Source: Planctomycetota bacterium
GTDB lineage: Bacteria > Planctomycetota > UBA1135 > GCA-002686595
DNA length: 37,926 nt
Direction of reading: 5' to 3'
Assembly (NCBI GenBank): GCA_016795245.1
Contig: JAEUIA010000116.1
Span: 1-37,926 of the forward strand
Shown: one piece after another, positions 8,392 through 17,381 of the stretch
Layout of the letters: every line of letters starts with the position of its first letter
Position numbering within the stretch: position 1 is the first letter of the stretch
The notes under the pieces: model-generated
Database searches by the model: none
Told to the model about the DNA's origin: nothing
The model's input: only the letters and a program-made list of their open reading frames with translations
Program-made: the position numbers and the translations under genes

Positions 8392-10425
8392 CTAGTAACG
8401 CGCGACCGAACGATCCCAGGCCGCGAGACGCACAGGATCACGCCACGGGGGCACAGGCCAGATGCCGACGGAAAAGCGCAGTCGCACGCCTTGCGGCTGT
8501 TCGCGCGCGACGGCGCGCACGGCCTGCTCGAAGGCTCGCTCCGGCTCAGGATCGATCGACGCACGCAATTCGTAGAGCGCGCGGTCGAGACCCGCGAGCA
8601 CGGCGTCGATCGCGGCCGTCGTCGAGATGGAGTCGATCAGGCGCTGCCTGGCCTCCGCGCCGCGCGGGCCTGCGGCGAGTGCTCCGAGCAAGAGCAGGTC
8701 CTCGCGCGCGACCGCCGGTGTCGGAATCGTCGCGAGGACCTCGGCGGCGCGCGCTTCGGACTCAGGCCCAAGGGCGAGCGCGACCAGTCGCACGGCGCGT
8801 GCGCGACCTGCAGCGCCGGCGTCGGCTTCCGCGGACTCCACGAGCAGATCGAACCAGGCGTCTGCACTCGCCCCGGGCGCCGCGCGCGCGCAATCGCGCA
8901 AACTCTCGGCGAGTCGTTCACGCGTGATCGCGTCGGACCCTTCCAAGGCGTGAGCGACGTGTCGCGAGGCGCGGTCCAACTCGCCGCGCGCGAACCACGC
9001 TTCGGCCACGAACGCGCGCATCGACGCGTTCCAATCGGCGGGCAGCTGCGCCGGATCGCGCCACTCTTCGGGCGGATACGAGCGTGCATCGCGCAGAGCG
9101 CGCGCCAGGTCGCGCAACCGCCCGCGTTGCGCTGACCATTCGACCGCGGCGCGCGCGCGCGGCACGGACGCGAACGGAGCCGCGCAACGGGCGCGCAATT
9201 CGAGCGCCAGCATGTGCGTCCCCTGTGCGACATCGGCGCGTTGCAACACCGCGTCGAGTGCTTCCGCTGCCGCCTCACTCGCGAGCCCGCGTCCATCGAG
9301 TTCGACGAGTCGCGCGTGCAGAGCACGGCCGGAGAGGCGCGCGAGTCCTTCCAGCGCAACTGCGGACAAGTCCTCGCCACGCGGATTGCGGACGCCGGTC
9401 GCCCCCAGCGCCGTCGCGACCTGCACCAGGCGCCGATCGCCGGATGGTCCGGCAGCCAGCGCGCGCTGCAGCTCCTCGCGCATGGCCGTCTGTGCGCTCG
9501 ACTCGGAAAGTTGTGGGGCCACGCGACCGCGGCGCGCCGCGAGCATCAAGCCGTCGAGCGCCGCGCGATCGCCGTTCGCGCGGAAGCGTTGCGCGAGGAA
9601 GTCCACGCCGCCCGGCCAACCGCTCGCCGCCAGTGCGCGCGCCGCCGCGGAACGCGCGCCGATGGCTGCGGACCCGGCGACGAGCGCGCTCCAATCGGCG
9701 AGGCGCGACGCCATGTCGTCCGTCACATCGCGGCCGGCCGGCGTTGGGGTCGGAACGAGCACGAGCCAGCGCTCCGAGTTGTCCGCCGCGTCTTCCGCGC
9801 ACCCGTATCCGACCACATCGAGCCCGTGGCGCACCGCGAGTTCGCGCAGCACGCTCGCGAACGACCCCGCGATCACGGCCTGGGTCTGCGACCGCGCGCT
9901 CGCGTCGATGGTCGGATCGAGCGTGAGACCGAGTCGAACCGGAGTCGCGCGCGCGCAGAGATCGAGCACGTCTTCGAGCGGCGCGACCGCGAGCATGAGG
10001 TCGATCTCGATGCGCGGGCCGGTCCAGGCACTCATCGCCGACTGCAATTCCGTCCCGCGCAGACCGCGTTCATTCGCGCCTGGATTCCAACGCATGACGG
10101 ACTCGATCACGGCTCTGCGCCCGACCGAGGCGACGCGTTCATCCGTCGAAGCCGACAAGTCCGCCGCGAGGACCAGGTGCCGATCTTCCGCCGCGAGAGC
10201 CTCGATCAAGCGCCCCGCGACCTCGGGACCGGCCGTGGCGAGCGCTTGTTCGAGAACGTGTCGGTCCGCCGGCGTGAGGTGCGCCGCCAGCCGACGCTCG
10301 GCGGCCGCGCGCTCGGCCCCGTTCGCGCTCTCGAGCCGGGCCAGCTCGCCGCGCACGTCGAGTTCGGGGGCGGGCGTGAGCTGCCCGCCGAACAGCACCA
10401 AGAACAGTCCGCTGAACCTGAACAT
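8392..10425 (-). CDS. Exported alpha-helical (HEAT-like) protein of unknown function
   Basis: The 677-residue protein begins with a short signal sequence (MFRFSGLFLVLFGG). The rest is Ala/Arg/Leu-rich and almost entirely predicted helical, with recurring 30-40-residue helical hairpins that suggest HEAT- or TPR-like repeats. No enzyme motif is visible. It is probably a periplasmic scaffold. It diverges from accC across only 47 nt, and TAAGGT lies 8 nt upstream of its ATG. Codon use is like that of its neighbours. The kinase-like ATPase downstream could be co-transcribed. Confidence 0.75.
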   Translation of the reverse strand: MFRFSGLFLVLFGGQLTPAPELDVRGELARLESANGAERAAAERRLAAHLTPADRHVLEQALATAGPEVAGRLIEALAAEDRHLVLAADLSASTDERVASVGRRAVIESVMRWNPGANERGLRGTELQSAMSAWTGPRIEIDLMLAVAPLEDVLDLCARATPVRLGLTLDPTIDASARSQTQAVIAGSFASVLRELAVRHGLDVVGYGCAEDAADNSERWLVLVPTPTPAGRDVTDDMASRLADWSALVAGSAAIGARSAAARALAASGWPGGVDFLAQRFRANGDRAALDGLMLAARRGRVAPQLSESSAQTAMREELQRALAAGPSGDRRLVQVATALGATGVRNPRGEDLSAVALEGLARLSGRALHARLVELDGRGLASEAAAEALDAVLQRADVAQGTHMLALELRARCAAPFASVPRARAAVEWSAQRGRLRDLARALRDARSYPPEEWRDPAQLPADWNASMRAFVAEAWFARGELDRASRHVAHALEGSDAITRERLAESLRDCARAAPGASADAWFDLLVESAEADAGAAGRARAVRLVALALGPESEARAAEVLATIPTPAVAREDLLLLGALAAGPRGAEARQRLIDSISTTAAIDAVLAGLDRALYELRASIDPEPERAFEQAVRAVAREQPQGVRLRFSVGIWPVPPWRDPVRLAAWDRSVARY

Positions 10426-10472
10426 CGGCGACTACCTTAGCTACTCTGTCGCGCCCCAGAATACGCCACAGC

Positions 10473-11840
10473 ATGTTTCAGAAGATCCTGATCGCAAATC
10501 GCGGCGAAGTCGCCGTGCGCATCGCCCGCGCCGCGCGCGCGAGCAAGATGACCGTCGTCGGCGTGTGCTCGACCGCGGATCAAGGCGCCGGCTGGCTCGC
10601 GGAGATGGACGAAGTCGTGTGCATCGGCGGTCCGTCGCCGCGCGAGAGCTACCTGCGCTTCGACCGCATCGTGCAGGCAGCGCTTCAGACCGGTGCGACC
10701 GCGATCCATCCCGGCTGGGGTTTCCTGGCCGAGAACGCGCGCTTCGCCGCACTGTGCGAACAACACGGCATCACGTTCATCGGGCCGAGTCCGCGCGTGA
10801 TGGAGATGATGGGCCTCAAGTCGCCGGCCAAGGCCGCGATGCGCGCGGCCGGGCTCGACGTGATCCCGGGTTCGATCGGTCTCCTCGTCGACATCGACGA
10901 TGCGCTGAAGGTCGCGGCGCGCGTCGGCTACCCGTTGATCTTGAAAGCTGACGCGGGCGGCGGCGGTCGCGGCATGCGTCTGTGTCACGACGACGCGGCG
11001 TTGAAGGCCGGCTACATCTCGGCTTCGAACGAAGCGCAGAGCGCTTTCGGCAACGGAGCCTTGTACCTCGAGTCGTATCTCACCGGTGGCCGTCACATCG
11101 AGGTCCAGGTCATCGGGGATCGCTTCGGCCACGCCGTGCACCTGTACGAGCGCGAATGCTCGATCCAACGCAACCACCAGAAGCTGATCGAGGAAAGCCC
11201 CAGTCCCGCGCTCACGCCTGATCAGCGCGAGGAACTCGGTGCGCGCGCCGCGCGTGCTGCGGCTTCGATCGGCTACGCCGGCGCCGGCACGATCGAGTTC
11301 CTGCGCGCGCAATCCGGCCGCATCCATTTCATGGAGATGAACACGCGTTTGCAGGTCGAGCACCCCGTGACCGAGATGATCACGGGCATCGACATCGTCC
11401 AGGAACAATTCAACGTCGCCGCCAACCGCTCGCTGCGCCTGTCGCAGATCGACGTGCGCGTGCGTGGTCACGCGATCGAATGCAGGATCAACGCTGAAGA
11501 CCCGGCCGACGATTTCCGGCCTTCGCCGGGCGTGATCACGCGCATGGATGTGCCGCTGGATCGCGGTCCGGGGACGGTGCGCGTCGACACGCACGTCGCC
11601 GCCGGCTACGAAGTCCCGCCCTACTACGATTCGCTGATCGCGAAAGTGATCGTGCACGCGCCCGACCGCACGTCGGCGATCGAAACGATGGTGCGCACAC
11701 TGTCGGCGGCCGTGATCGAAGGCGTGGCGACCACGATTCCGCTGCACCTCGCCGTCCTCGCGAGCGCAGAATTCGCGCGCGGCGAGTACGACACACGTTC
11801 GATTCCGGGCTGGAAGCCGCGACAGAAGGCGCGCGTCTAG
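10473..11840 (+). CDS. accC: Biotin carboxylase subunit of acyl-CoA carboxylase
   Basis: This ATP-grasp enzyme carboxylates the biotin of the carrier protein using bicarbonate and ATP. Its 455 residues match stand-alone AccC. Visible motifs are the N-terminal KILIANRGE, K116 and K159 of the ATP-grasp fold, the glycine-rich loop at 162-167, HIEVQ near 208-212, the metal-binding EMN (288-290) and QVEHPVTE (294-301). It starts a run of five tightly spaced genes (carboxyltransferase 3 nt later, then biotin carrier, epimerase-like protein and AcpS). That points to one carboxylase complex made from separate subunits. Confidence 0.96.
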   Translation: MFQKILIANRGEVAVRIARAARASKMTVVGVCSTADQGAGWLAEMDEVVCIGGPSPRESYLRFDRIVQAALQTGATAIHPGWGFLAENARFAALCEQHGITFIGPSPRVMEMMGLKSPAKAAMRAAGLDVIPGSIGLLVDIDDALKVAARVGYPLILKADAGGGGRGMRLCHDDAALKAGYISASNEAQSAFGNGALYLESYLTGGRHIEVQVIGDRFGHAVHLYERECSIQRNHQKLIEESPSPALTPDQREELGARAARAAASIGYAGAGTIEFLRAQSGRIHFMEMNTRLQVEHPVTEMITGIDIVQEQFNVAANRSLRLSQIDVRVRGHAIECRINAEDPADDFRPSPGVITRMDVPLDRGPGTVRVDTHVAAGYEVPPYYDSLIAKVIVHAPDRTSAIETMVRTLSAAVIEGVATTIPLHLAVLASAEFARGEYDTRSIPGWKPRQKARV

Positions 11841-11843
11841 AAC

Positions 11844-13571
11844 ATGGCCAAGGTTCCGCTCTCCCCCATCGGCAGTCCGCGCGACGCGTTCCTCGACACC
11901 GCTACTTACGCCAAGAACCGCGCGGCGATGCAGGCGAAGGATGAGGCTCTAGCAGCGAAGCGCGCCCAGATCGCACTCGGCTGGGGCGAGTCGTACGTCG
12001 AGCGCGTGCACAAGAAAGGCAAGCTCACGGCACGCGATCGCGTCGACGCGCTGAAGGACGAAGGCTCGGTCGTGCGCGAAGTCGGCACCTTCGTCAATCA
12101 CGGCCGCAAGTTCGGCAAGCTCGAAAGCCCTGCGGCGGGAGTCGTCACCGCGTTCGTGAAGGTCGCGCAACGCTGGACGATCGTGATCGCGAACGACAAC
12201 ACGGTTGCATCGGGTTCATGGTGGCCGCGCACGCCGGAGAAGATCCAACGCGCTCAAGAGATGGCCCTGCGTTTGCGCCTGCCGGTCGTGTACCTGGTCG
12301 ACTGCAGCGGCTTGTACCTGCCCGAACAATCGACCTCGTTCCCGGGTCTCACCGGCGCAGGCCACATCTTCAAGAAGAACGCCGAGCTCTCGCACGCCGG
12401 CGTGCCGCAGATCGCGGGTGTATTCGGCGATTGCATCGCGGGCGGCGGCTACATGCCGATCATCTCCGATCGCGTATACATGACCGAATCCGCGTACATG
12501 GTGATCGCGGGCGCGGCGCTGATCAAAGGCGCGAAGAGCATGCACCTCTCGAGCCTCGACATCGGCGGCCCCGAGGTACACGTGCATCGCTCAGGCTGCG
12601 CCGACGTGCGCGTGCCCGACGACCAGACGGCGATCGCGATGATCCGCGCCGAGATCGAACGCTTGCCCAGCTCCGGCGCCGACTTCCATCGTCACGGGGC
12701 CGAAGCCGCGCTGCCGCACCACGCTGCGCACGAACTCGAAGGGTTGTTCCCCAGCGACTACCGCATGACCTACGCCGTCGAAGAAGTGCTGGCGCGCGTC
12801 GTCGACCGCAGTCTCTTCTGGGAGATCTTTCCCGAACGCGGACTCGAGATGATGGTCGGCATCGGACGCGTCGACGGTTTGTACATGGGCTTCGTCGCCA
12901 ACCGTCAGGGTGTGATCGACGACCCCGAACACCGCGGCGCGAAAAAGCCGGCCGGCATCCTGTACCGCGAGGGCATCGCAAAGGTCGCCGAGTTCAGCCG
13001 CGCGTGCAACGCGGACGGGATTCCGATCGTGTGGCTCCAGGACATCTCGGGGTTCGACATCGGCGTCGAAGCCGAACGTCTGGGATTGCTCGGCTACGGG
13101 TCGAGCTTGATCTACGCCAACAGCACGAACACGGTGCCGATGTTCACGGTGCTGTTGCGCAAGGCTTCGGGCGCCGGCTACTACGCGATGGCGGGCCTGC
13201 CGTACGAGCCGGTCGTACAGATCTCGACGCCGATCGCGCGTCAATCGGTGATGGAAGGCCGCACGCTGGCGATCGCGGCGTTCAACACGAAGCTCGACGA
13301 CGATTTCGAGATCGCGACCAAGGACCCCAAGGAGCGCGCCGAGATCGAGCAAGGCATGCGCGACACCGAAGCGCGCATCGAAGGCGACATGGATCCGTAC
13401 AAGAGTGCCTCGCAGATGGACACGGACGAGATCGTGTCGGTCAGCGAGTTGCGCGGGTGGCTCGAGACATTCGCGCAGTGCGCGTACCAAGCGACGGGCT
13501 ATCGCACGCTGAAGAATCCGCGCATCTGGTCGCTGCATGATCTGGCGGCCTTGTCGGAGCCGCGCTCATGA
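11844..13571 (+). CDS. Acyl-CoA carboxylase carboxyltransferase (MCC-beta/GcdA-like)
   Basis: This 575-residue enzyme transfers CO2 from carboxybiotin to an acyl-CoA. It has the two crotonase-like halves of the fused type, with oxyanion-loop glycines near [10 protein letters not shown] in the first half and ASGAGYYAM in the second. The stretch [17 protein letters not shown] resembles methylcrotonyl-CoA carboxylase and glutaconyl-CoA decarboxylase alpha rather than AccA/AccD. The second half ([11 protein letters not shown]) also looks GcdA-like. The substrate cannot be fixed from sequence. No sodium-pump membrane subunit is nearby, so a carboxylase role is more likely than a decarboxylase pump. 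Its last 4 nt overlap the biotin carrier start (ATGA). Confidence 0.93.
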   Translation: MAKVPLSPIGSPRDAFLDTATYAKNRAAMQAKDEALAAKRAQIALGWGESYVERVHKKGKLTARDRVDALKDEGSVVREVGTFVNHGRKFGKLESPAAGVVTAFVKVAQRWTIVIANDNTVASGSWWPRTPEKIQRAQEMALRLRLPVVYLVDCSGLYLPEQSTSFPGLTGAGHIFKKNAELSHAGVPQIAGVFGDCIAGGGYMPIISDRVYMTESAYMVIAGAALIKGAKSMHLSSLDIGGPEVHVHRSGCADVRVPDDQTAIAMIRAEIERLPSSGADFHRHGAEAALPHHAAHELEGLFPSDYRMTYAVEEVLARVVDRSLFWEIFPERGLEMMVGIGRVDGLYMGFVANRQGVIDDPEHRGAKKPAGILYREGIAKVAEFSRACNADGIPIVWLQDISGFDIGVEAERLGLLGYGSSLIYANSTNTVPMFTVLLRKASGAGYYAMAGLPYEPVVQISTPIARQSVMEGRTLAIAAFNTKLDDDFEIATKDPKERAEIEQGMRDTEARIEGDMDPYKSASQMDTDEIVSVSELRGWLETFAQCAYQATGYRTLKNPRIWSLHDLAALSEPRS

Positions 13572-14152
13572 AAGCGAACGCGCTGGAACTCGAACTCGTC
13601 ACAGACGGCGACGCGCAGTGTCTGGCCGCGCCCGAAGTCGGCTGGTTCACGTGCGCGTTGCCGCGCGGAGCGGTCGTCGCGCCCGGAGAATCGGCGGGCC
13701 GCATCCTGGCCTTGGGGCGCGCGTACGAGTTGATCGTGCCCGAAGGTGCGCTGGGCGAGGTCGTGTCCGATCCGCCGGAACTCATTCGCAAGCCGGTCGC
13801 GTTCCGCGAAGTCCTCTACCGCCTGGCGCCGGTCGGCAACGTGGCGAAAGCGAAACCGGTCGCGCGCATCGAGGCGGCAACGAAATCCAGCGCGCTCGCG
13901 ATTCGCGCTCCGCAAAGCGGCCGCTTCTATCACCGCTCCGCGCCCTCCGAACCGCCGTTCGTCACCGTCGGCGCCGAGATCACGGAAGGCCGCCCGGTCG
14001 GGATGATCGAAGTGATGAAGACCTTCAGCCACGTCGTGTACCGCGCGACTGCGGGCCTGCCGAAGACGGCGAAGATCGCGCGCATGGTCGCGAAAGACGG
14101 CGCCGACGTGAAGACCGGCGACGTGCTGATCGAGTTGGAGCCCGCGGGGTAG
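13568..14152 (+). CDS. Biotin carboxyl carrier protein with two barrel domains
   Basis: This 194-residue carrier shuttles carboxybiotin between the two enzymes encoded upstream. The C-terminal domain (about 105-192) is a biotinyl domain with the attachment motif EVMKT, where K151 is the biotin site. The N-terminal part (about 15-68) looks like a second, degenerate barrel-sandwich domain. [16 protein letters not shown] lines up with [16 protein letters not shown], which puts R51 where the lysine should be, so this half cannot be biotinylated. The duplication is my reading of a weak internal similarity. The start overlaps the carboxyltransferase stop, implying translational coupling and matched amounts. 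Confidence 0.88.
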   Translation: MKANALELELVTDGDAQCLAAPEVGWFTCALPRGAVVAPGESAGRILALGRAYELIVPEGALGEVVSDPPELIRKPVAFREVLYRLAPVGNVAKAKPVARIEAATKSSALAIRAPQSGRFYHRSAPSEPPFVTVGAEITEGRPVGMIEVMKTFSHVVYRATAGLPKTAKIARMVAKDGADVKTGDVLIELEPAG

Positions 14153-14156
14153 CGCG

Positions 14157-15047
14157 ATGAACGTGCTCGTCACCGGCGGTACCGGATTCGTCGGACAGGT
14201 CCTGGTGAGCATGTTGTGCGCGCGCGGCGACCGCGTCGTGATCGTCACGCGCAACCCCGAGCGCGCGCGGGCGGCGCAGGCGGGAGTCACGTTCGAACGC
14301 TGGTTGCCCGATGTGGCGCGCTTCGACGCCGTCGTGCACCTGGCGGGCGAACCGATCGTCGGCAAGCGTTGGAGCGACGCGCAGAAGCGCGTCTTGACCT
14401 CGAGTCGTGTCGATTCGACGCAACTGATCGTCGCCGCGTTCGAGCGCAGTTCCAAGCGACCGCGCGTCTTCGTGAGCGCGTCGGCAGTCGGCTGGTACGG
14501 CGATCGCGGCGAGGACGCGCTGACCGAAAGCGCCGCTCCTGCCGACAATTTCCTGGGGCGCTTGTGCGTCCAGTGGGAACAGGCAGCTGATCCCGCCGAG
14601 CAACTGGGCGTGCGCGTGGTCCATCCGCGGATCGGAATCGTCCTCGGACTCGGCGGCGGCGTGCTCTCGAAGGCCGTGCCGGTGTTCAAGTTCGGCGTCG
14701 GCGGCTCGCTAGGTCCGAAGCAATCGTGGTTTCCGTGGGTGCACGTCGACGATCTCGCGCGTTTCATCGTGTTCGCGATCGACAACGAGAGCGTGCGCGG
14801 CTCGTTCAACGTCGTCGCACCGGGGATCGTGCGGCAAGGTGATTTCGCGCAGGCCTTGGGAGCTGCGCTGGGTCGTCCGGCGTTGTTCCCGGTGCCGAAG
14901 TTCGCGCTGAAGCTCGTCCTGGGTGAAGTCGCGAACGCGTTGACCGCGAGTCAACGCTGCGTCCCCGAGCGCACGCTCGCGGCCGGCTTCGAGTTCGAGC
15001 ATCCGGACCTGCAAGCCGCGCTGAAACACGCGCTGCAGAAGGCGTGA
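14157..15047 (+). CDS. TIGR01777-family NAD(P)-binding epimerase-like protein
   Basis: This 296-residue extended-SDR protein has the Rossmann motif VTGGTGFVG (residues 5-13). Further family segments are VHLAGEPIVGKRW, SASAVGWYG (SDR serine and tyrosine region) and a C-terminal DUF1731-like end (GRPALFPVPKFALKLVLGE). The family (YfcH/SulA-type) has no settled reaction. It sits 4 nt after the biotin carrier and 3 nt before acpS, so it is co-expressed with fatty-acid-type acyl metabolism. The basis of that link is unknown. Confidence 0.93.
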   Translation: MNVLVTGGTGFVGQVLVSMLCARGDRVVIVTRNPERARAAQAGVTFERWLPDVARFDAVVHLAGEPIVGKRWSDAQKRVLTSSRVDSTQLIVAAFERSSKRPRVFVSASAVGWYGDRGEDALTESAAPADNFLGRLCVQWEQAADPAEQLGVRVVHPRIGIVLGLGGGVLSKAVPVFKFGVGGSLGPKQSWFPWVHVDDLARFIVFAIDNESVRGSFNVVAPGIVRQGDFAQALGAALGRPALFPVPKFALKLVLGEVANALTASQRCVPERTLAAGFEFEHPDLQAALKHALQKA

Positions 15048-15050
15048 GCG

Positions 15051-15431
15051 ATGGCGATCGTCGGCCTGGGTCTAGATCTGGCGCAGATCTCGCGCTTCGA
15101 AGCCGCCTACGCCCGCCGCGGCGAGCGCATGCTCGAGCGCCTGTTCACGCCGGGTGAACGCGCCTACTGCGAGCGCAAGAAGGAACGCATATCCAGTTAC
15201 TGCGGCCGCTTCGCGGTAAAGGAGGCCGTGATGAAAGTCCTCGGCACCGGCTGGACGCGCGGCGTGCGCTGGATCGACATCGAAGTCGTGCGCGCCCCCG
15301 GCTCCGCGCCGCAGTGCGTCCTGCACGGCGCGTCGGCCGCGATCGCGCAGAAGAAGGGCATTCGCGTGATCCACATCACGATCACGCACGACGCCGGCAT
15401 CGCGGCAGCGGTGGCGGTGGCCGAGAGTTGA
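15051..15431 (+). CDS. acpS: Holo-[acyl-carrier-protein] synthase
   Basis: AcpS moves 4'-phosphopantetheine from CoA to a serine of apo-ACP. The 126-residue length is typical. The metal ligands are D9 in GLGLDLAQ and E58 in GRFAVKEAVMK. The C-terminal SxTH-like signature appears as ITITHDAGIAAAVA. It closes the carboxylase gene run, and its position supports a role for the cluster in acyl-chain metabolism. The next gene begins 14 nt later on the same strand, so transcription may continue into the anchored-protein array. Confidence 0.96.
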   Translation: MAIVGLGLDLAQISRFEAAYARRGERMLERLFTPGERAYCERKKERISSYCGRFAVKEAVMKVLGTGWTRGVRWIDIEVVRAPGSAPQCVLHGASAAIAQKKGIRVIHITITHDAGIAAAVAVAES

Positions 15432-15445
15432 TCGAAACGAATCCG

Positions 15446-17374
15446 ATGAGCAGCAATCGCAGGACGACGTTGGTGTTGCTCGCGCTCGCCGCGCTGCTGA
15501 CCGGCATCGGCGTCTGGTTCGGGCAACGCGAAGAGGCTGCGCGTGAAGAAGCAGCGGCGCCGACGCTCAATCCATCTGCCCTCGAAGGCGAATCCGACAA
15601 GTTGGCACTCACGGAGTCCGGGGAGACGACGCGGACGCCTGCGACCATACGCGCAGACGCGTCGGGATCGACGGCGACCGAGGACGTTCCGTCGCTGGCG
15701 GGCCACGCCGCGCGCGTGTCCGGGACCGTGCTCGACATCACGGGCAAGCCTGTCGCGGGCGCAGTGATCACCGTCGACACGTCGGACCCGTCCATTGCAC
15801 CCCAACTCGCTGTCTCGGGCGCCGACGGTGCATTCGAGTTCGACGCAAGGAGCCACCAGCTGAATCTGATCGCTTCCGCCGACGGTTGGTGCACGCTCCG
15901 CGCGCAAGTCTGGCCCTCGCATGCTTTGGAATCGGGCATCATCATCGTCGCGCCGTGCACCACGTTGATGGGAGAAGTCGTCGACGCGAAGGGAGTTCCA
16001 ATCCCGAACGCGACGATTGCAGTGCAGCCGCCATCCTATCCGCTCGCGACATTTTCCCTGACCTGGGACCAGACAGCGCCGGCGCAACGCAGGAGTCAGA
16101 GCGTCGATGCCAGGGGTCGATTCACGCTCGATCGAGCGATTTGCATGCCCGGTTCGTCCATGGTCGTGAATTGCGCGGACTACATCGAGCGCACGGTCGA
16201 GTTGCCTTACAACCTGAGTGCATTCGTGCGCATCGTTCTCGAGAAGGATGCCGGCGTCGGAGACCGCTTTGTCGTCGGTGAGGTGCTGCGCCCCAATGGA
16301 GAATTCGCCACGCGCGCCACCGTTCGTTTCGGAGACTGCGTGACCACCGTCGGGGCGCGCGGCGAGTTCCGACTTACGTTCCCGCGCGGACTGCTCGACG
16401 GGCTGCCCATCATTGCGATCGAAGCGAATTCGCAGGCAGCAATCCTGCCTGGCTTTGGAAAGATCGTGAGAGAAACTCCCGGCGATCTCAGCCCGCTGCG
16501 ACTTGTACTTGGAGGACAGTCGCTCTCCATCCAGGGGCGCGTGTTGGATCCCAACGGAAGGCCATGCGCTGGCTGCCATGTCGGATTGCTAGATCCGACG
16601 GTGGTGATGCCGGGCGCCCGGCCGCGTCGGACCGTGGAGGGTTTGACGAGTGGGACGCCGACGGCGGTAAAGACGGATGCACTCGGGCAGTTCGAAATCG
16701 GGGGCCTCTCTGACCGCGAGTATCACCTGGAGATCTTCGATGAGCGCACCACAGTGATGCTCGAACCGGAGGCGATCCGCGCCGGAGCGCGCGAGGTCGT
16801 GCTCTCGTTCCCACGCGATTCGATCGTACCCGTGGTCACCGGACGAGTCATCGGACGCGACGGCGTGGGAATCGGCAGGGCGAGTGTTTACGTCACAGTC
16901 CTCACGGGGCGCGCCGAGGGTGTGCGCGTCCAGCGTGATGCCGGGGTGAGTGCCCCGACCGCGAGTGACGGCTCGTTCCGCATGGACAACATCCCTCGCC
17001 GCCTGGCCACACTGAACGTGCGCGGCAAGGGCTTGGTCTCGAAGTCCTTGGAAATAGGCACCCTCGACCTCGATCAGCCGATCAACCTGACCGTCGATCG
17101 CGTGTGCTCCTTCCGCATCGAAGGCCTGGCACCTGCGAACGGACAGGCATGGCTCGGTGCGCTCGATGCGCAAAAGGAGAGTTTGTCGATCAGCGTGACT
17201 ACTCGAAATGGAACGCGCGGCTCGAAGCGCACCGAACTCTCGGCGGATTCGTCCACGCTCTATTCCGTGGGCGAATCCGCGGTCGAACTCGTGCTCTATT
17301 CGCCGCTGGACTCGGAAGTCACACGGCGTCCCCTGCAGCTCGTGCCGGGCCAGATCACGGTAGTGCATTGGTGA
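15446..17374 (+). CDS. Anchored carboxypeptidase-regulatory-like protein, paralog 1 (long)
   Basis: First of four tandem paralogs, 642 residues. The N-terminal anchor is MSSNRRTTLV followed by a hydrophobic helix to about residue 24, then a charged QREEAAREEAAAP linker. Five beta-sandwich modules follow: VSGTVLDITGKPVAG (about 90), MGEVVDAKGVPIPN (about 175), VGEVLRPNGEFATR (about 270), SIQGRVLDPNGRP (about 370) and VTGRVIGRDGVGIG (about 480). A tail ends in PGQITVVHW at the stop. The start is fixed by the anchor shared with paralogs 3 and 4. It is probably held in the inner membrane with a long periplasmic or surface part. No catalytic motif is seen. Its first 100 bases are nearly identical to those of paralogs 3 and 4. 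Confidence 0.85.
   Translation: MSSNRRTTLVLLALAALLTGIGVWFGQREEAAREEAAAPTLNPSALEGESDKLALTESGETTRTPATIRADASGSTATEDVPSLAGHAARVSGTVLDITGKPVAGAVITVDTSDPSIAPQLAVSGADGAFEFDARSHQLNLIASADGWCTLRAQVWPSHALESGIIIVAPCTTLMGEVVDAKGVPIPNATIAVQPPSYPLATFSLTWDQTAPAQRRSQSVDARGRFTLDRAICMPGSSMVVNCADYIERTVELPYNLSAFVRIVLEKDAGVGDRFVVGEVLRPNGEFATRATVRFGDCVTTVGARGEFRLTFPRGLLDGLPIIAIEANSQAAILPGFGKIVRETPGDLSPLRLVLGGQSLSIQGRVLDPNGRPCAGCHVGLLDPTVVMPGARPRRTVEGLTSGTPTAVKTDALGQFEIGGLSDREYHLEIFDERTTVMLEPEAIRAGAREVVLSFPRDSIVPVVTGRVIGRDGVGIGRASVYVTVLTGRAEGVRVQRDAGVSAPTASDGSFRMDNIPRRLATLNVRGKGLVSKSLEIGTLDLDQPINLTVDRVCSFRIEGLAPANGQAWLGALDAQKESLSISVTTRNGTRGSKRTELSADSSTLYSVGESAVELVLYSPLDSEVTRRPLQLVPGQITVVHW
15470..15543 (+). repeat. 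Conserved 74-nt 5' block, copy 1
   Basis: These 74 nt are identical to 18956-19029 and 20881-20954. They encode the transmembrane anchor (LVLLALAALLTGIGVWFG) and the start of the linker. The sequences on both sides diverge. Confidence 0.95.
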
Positions 17375-17381
17375 ATAGGTA

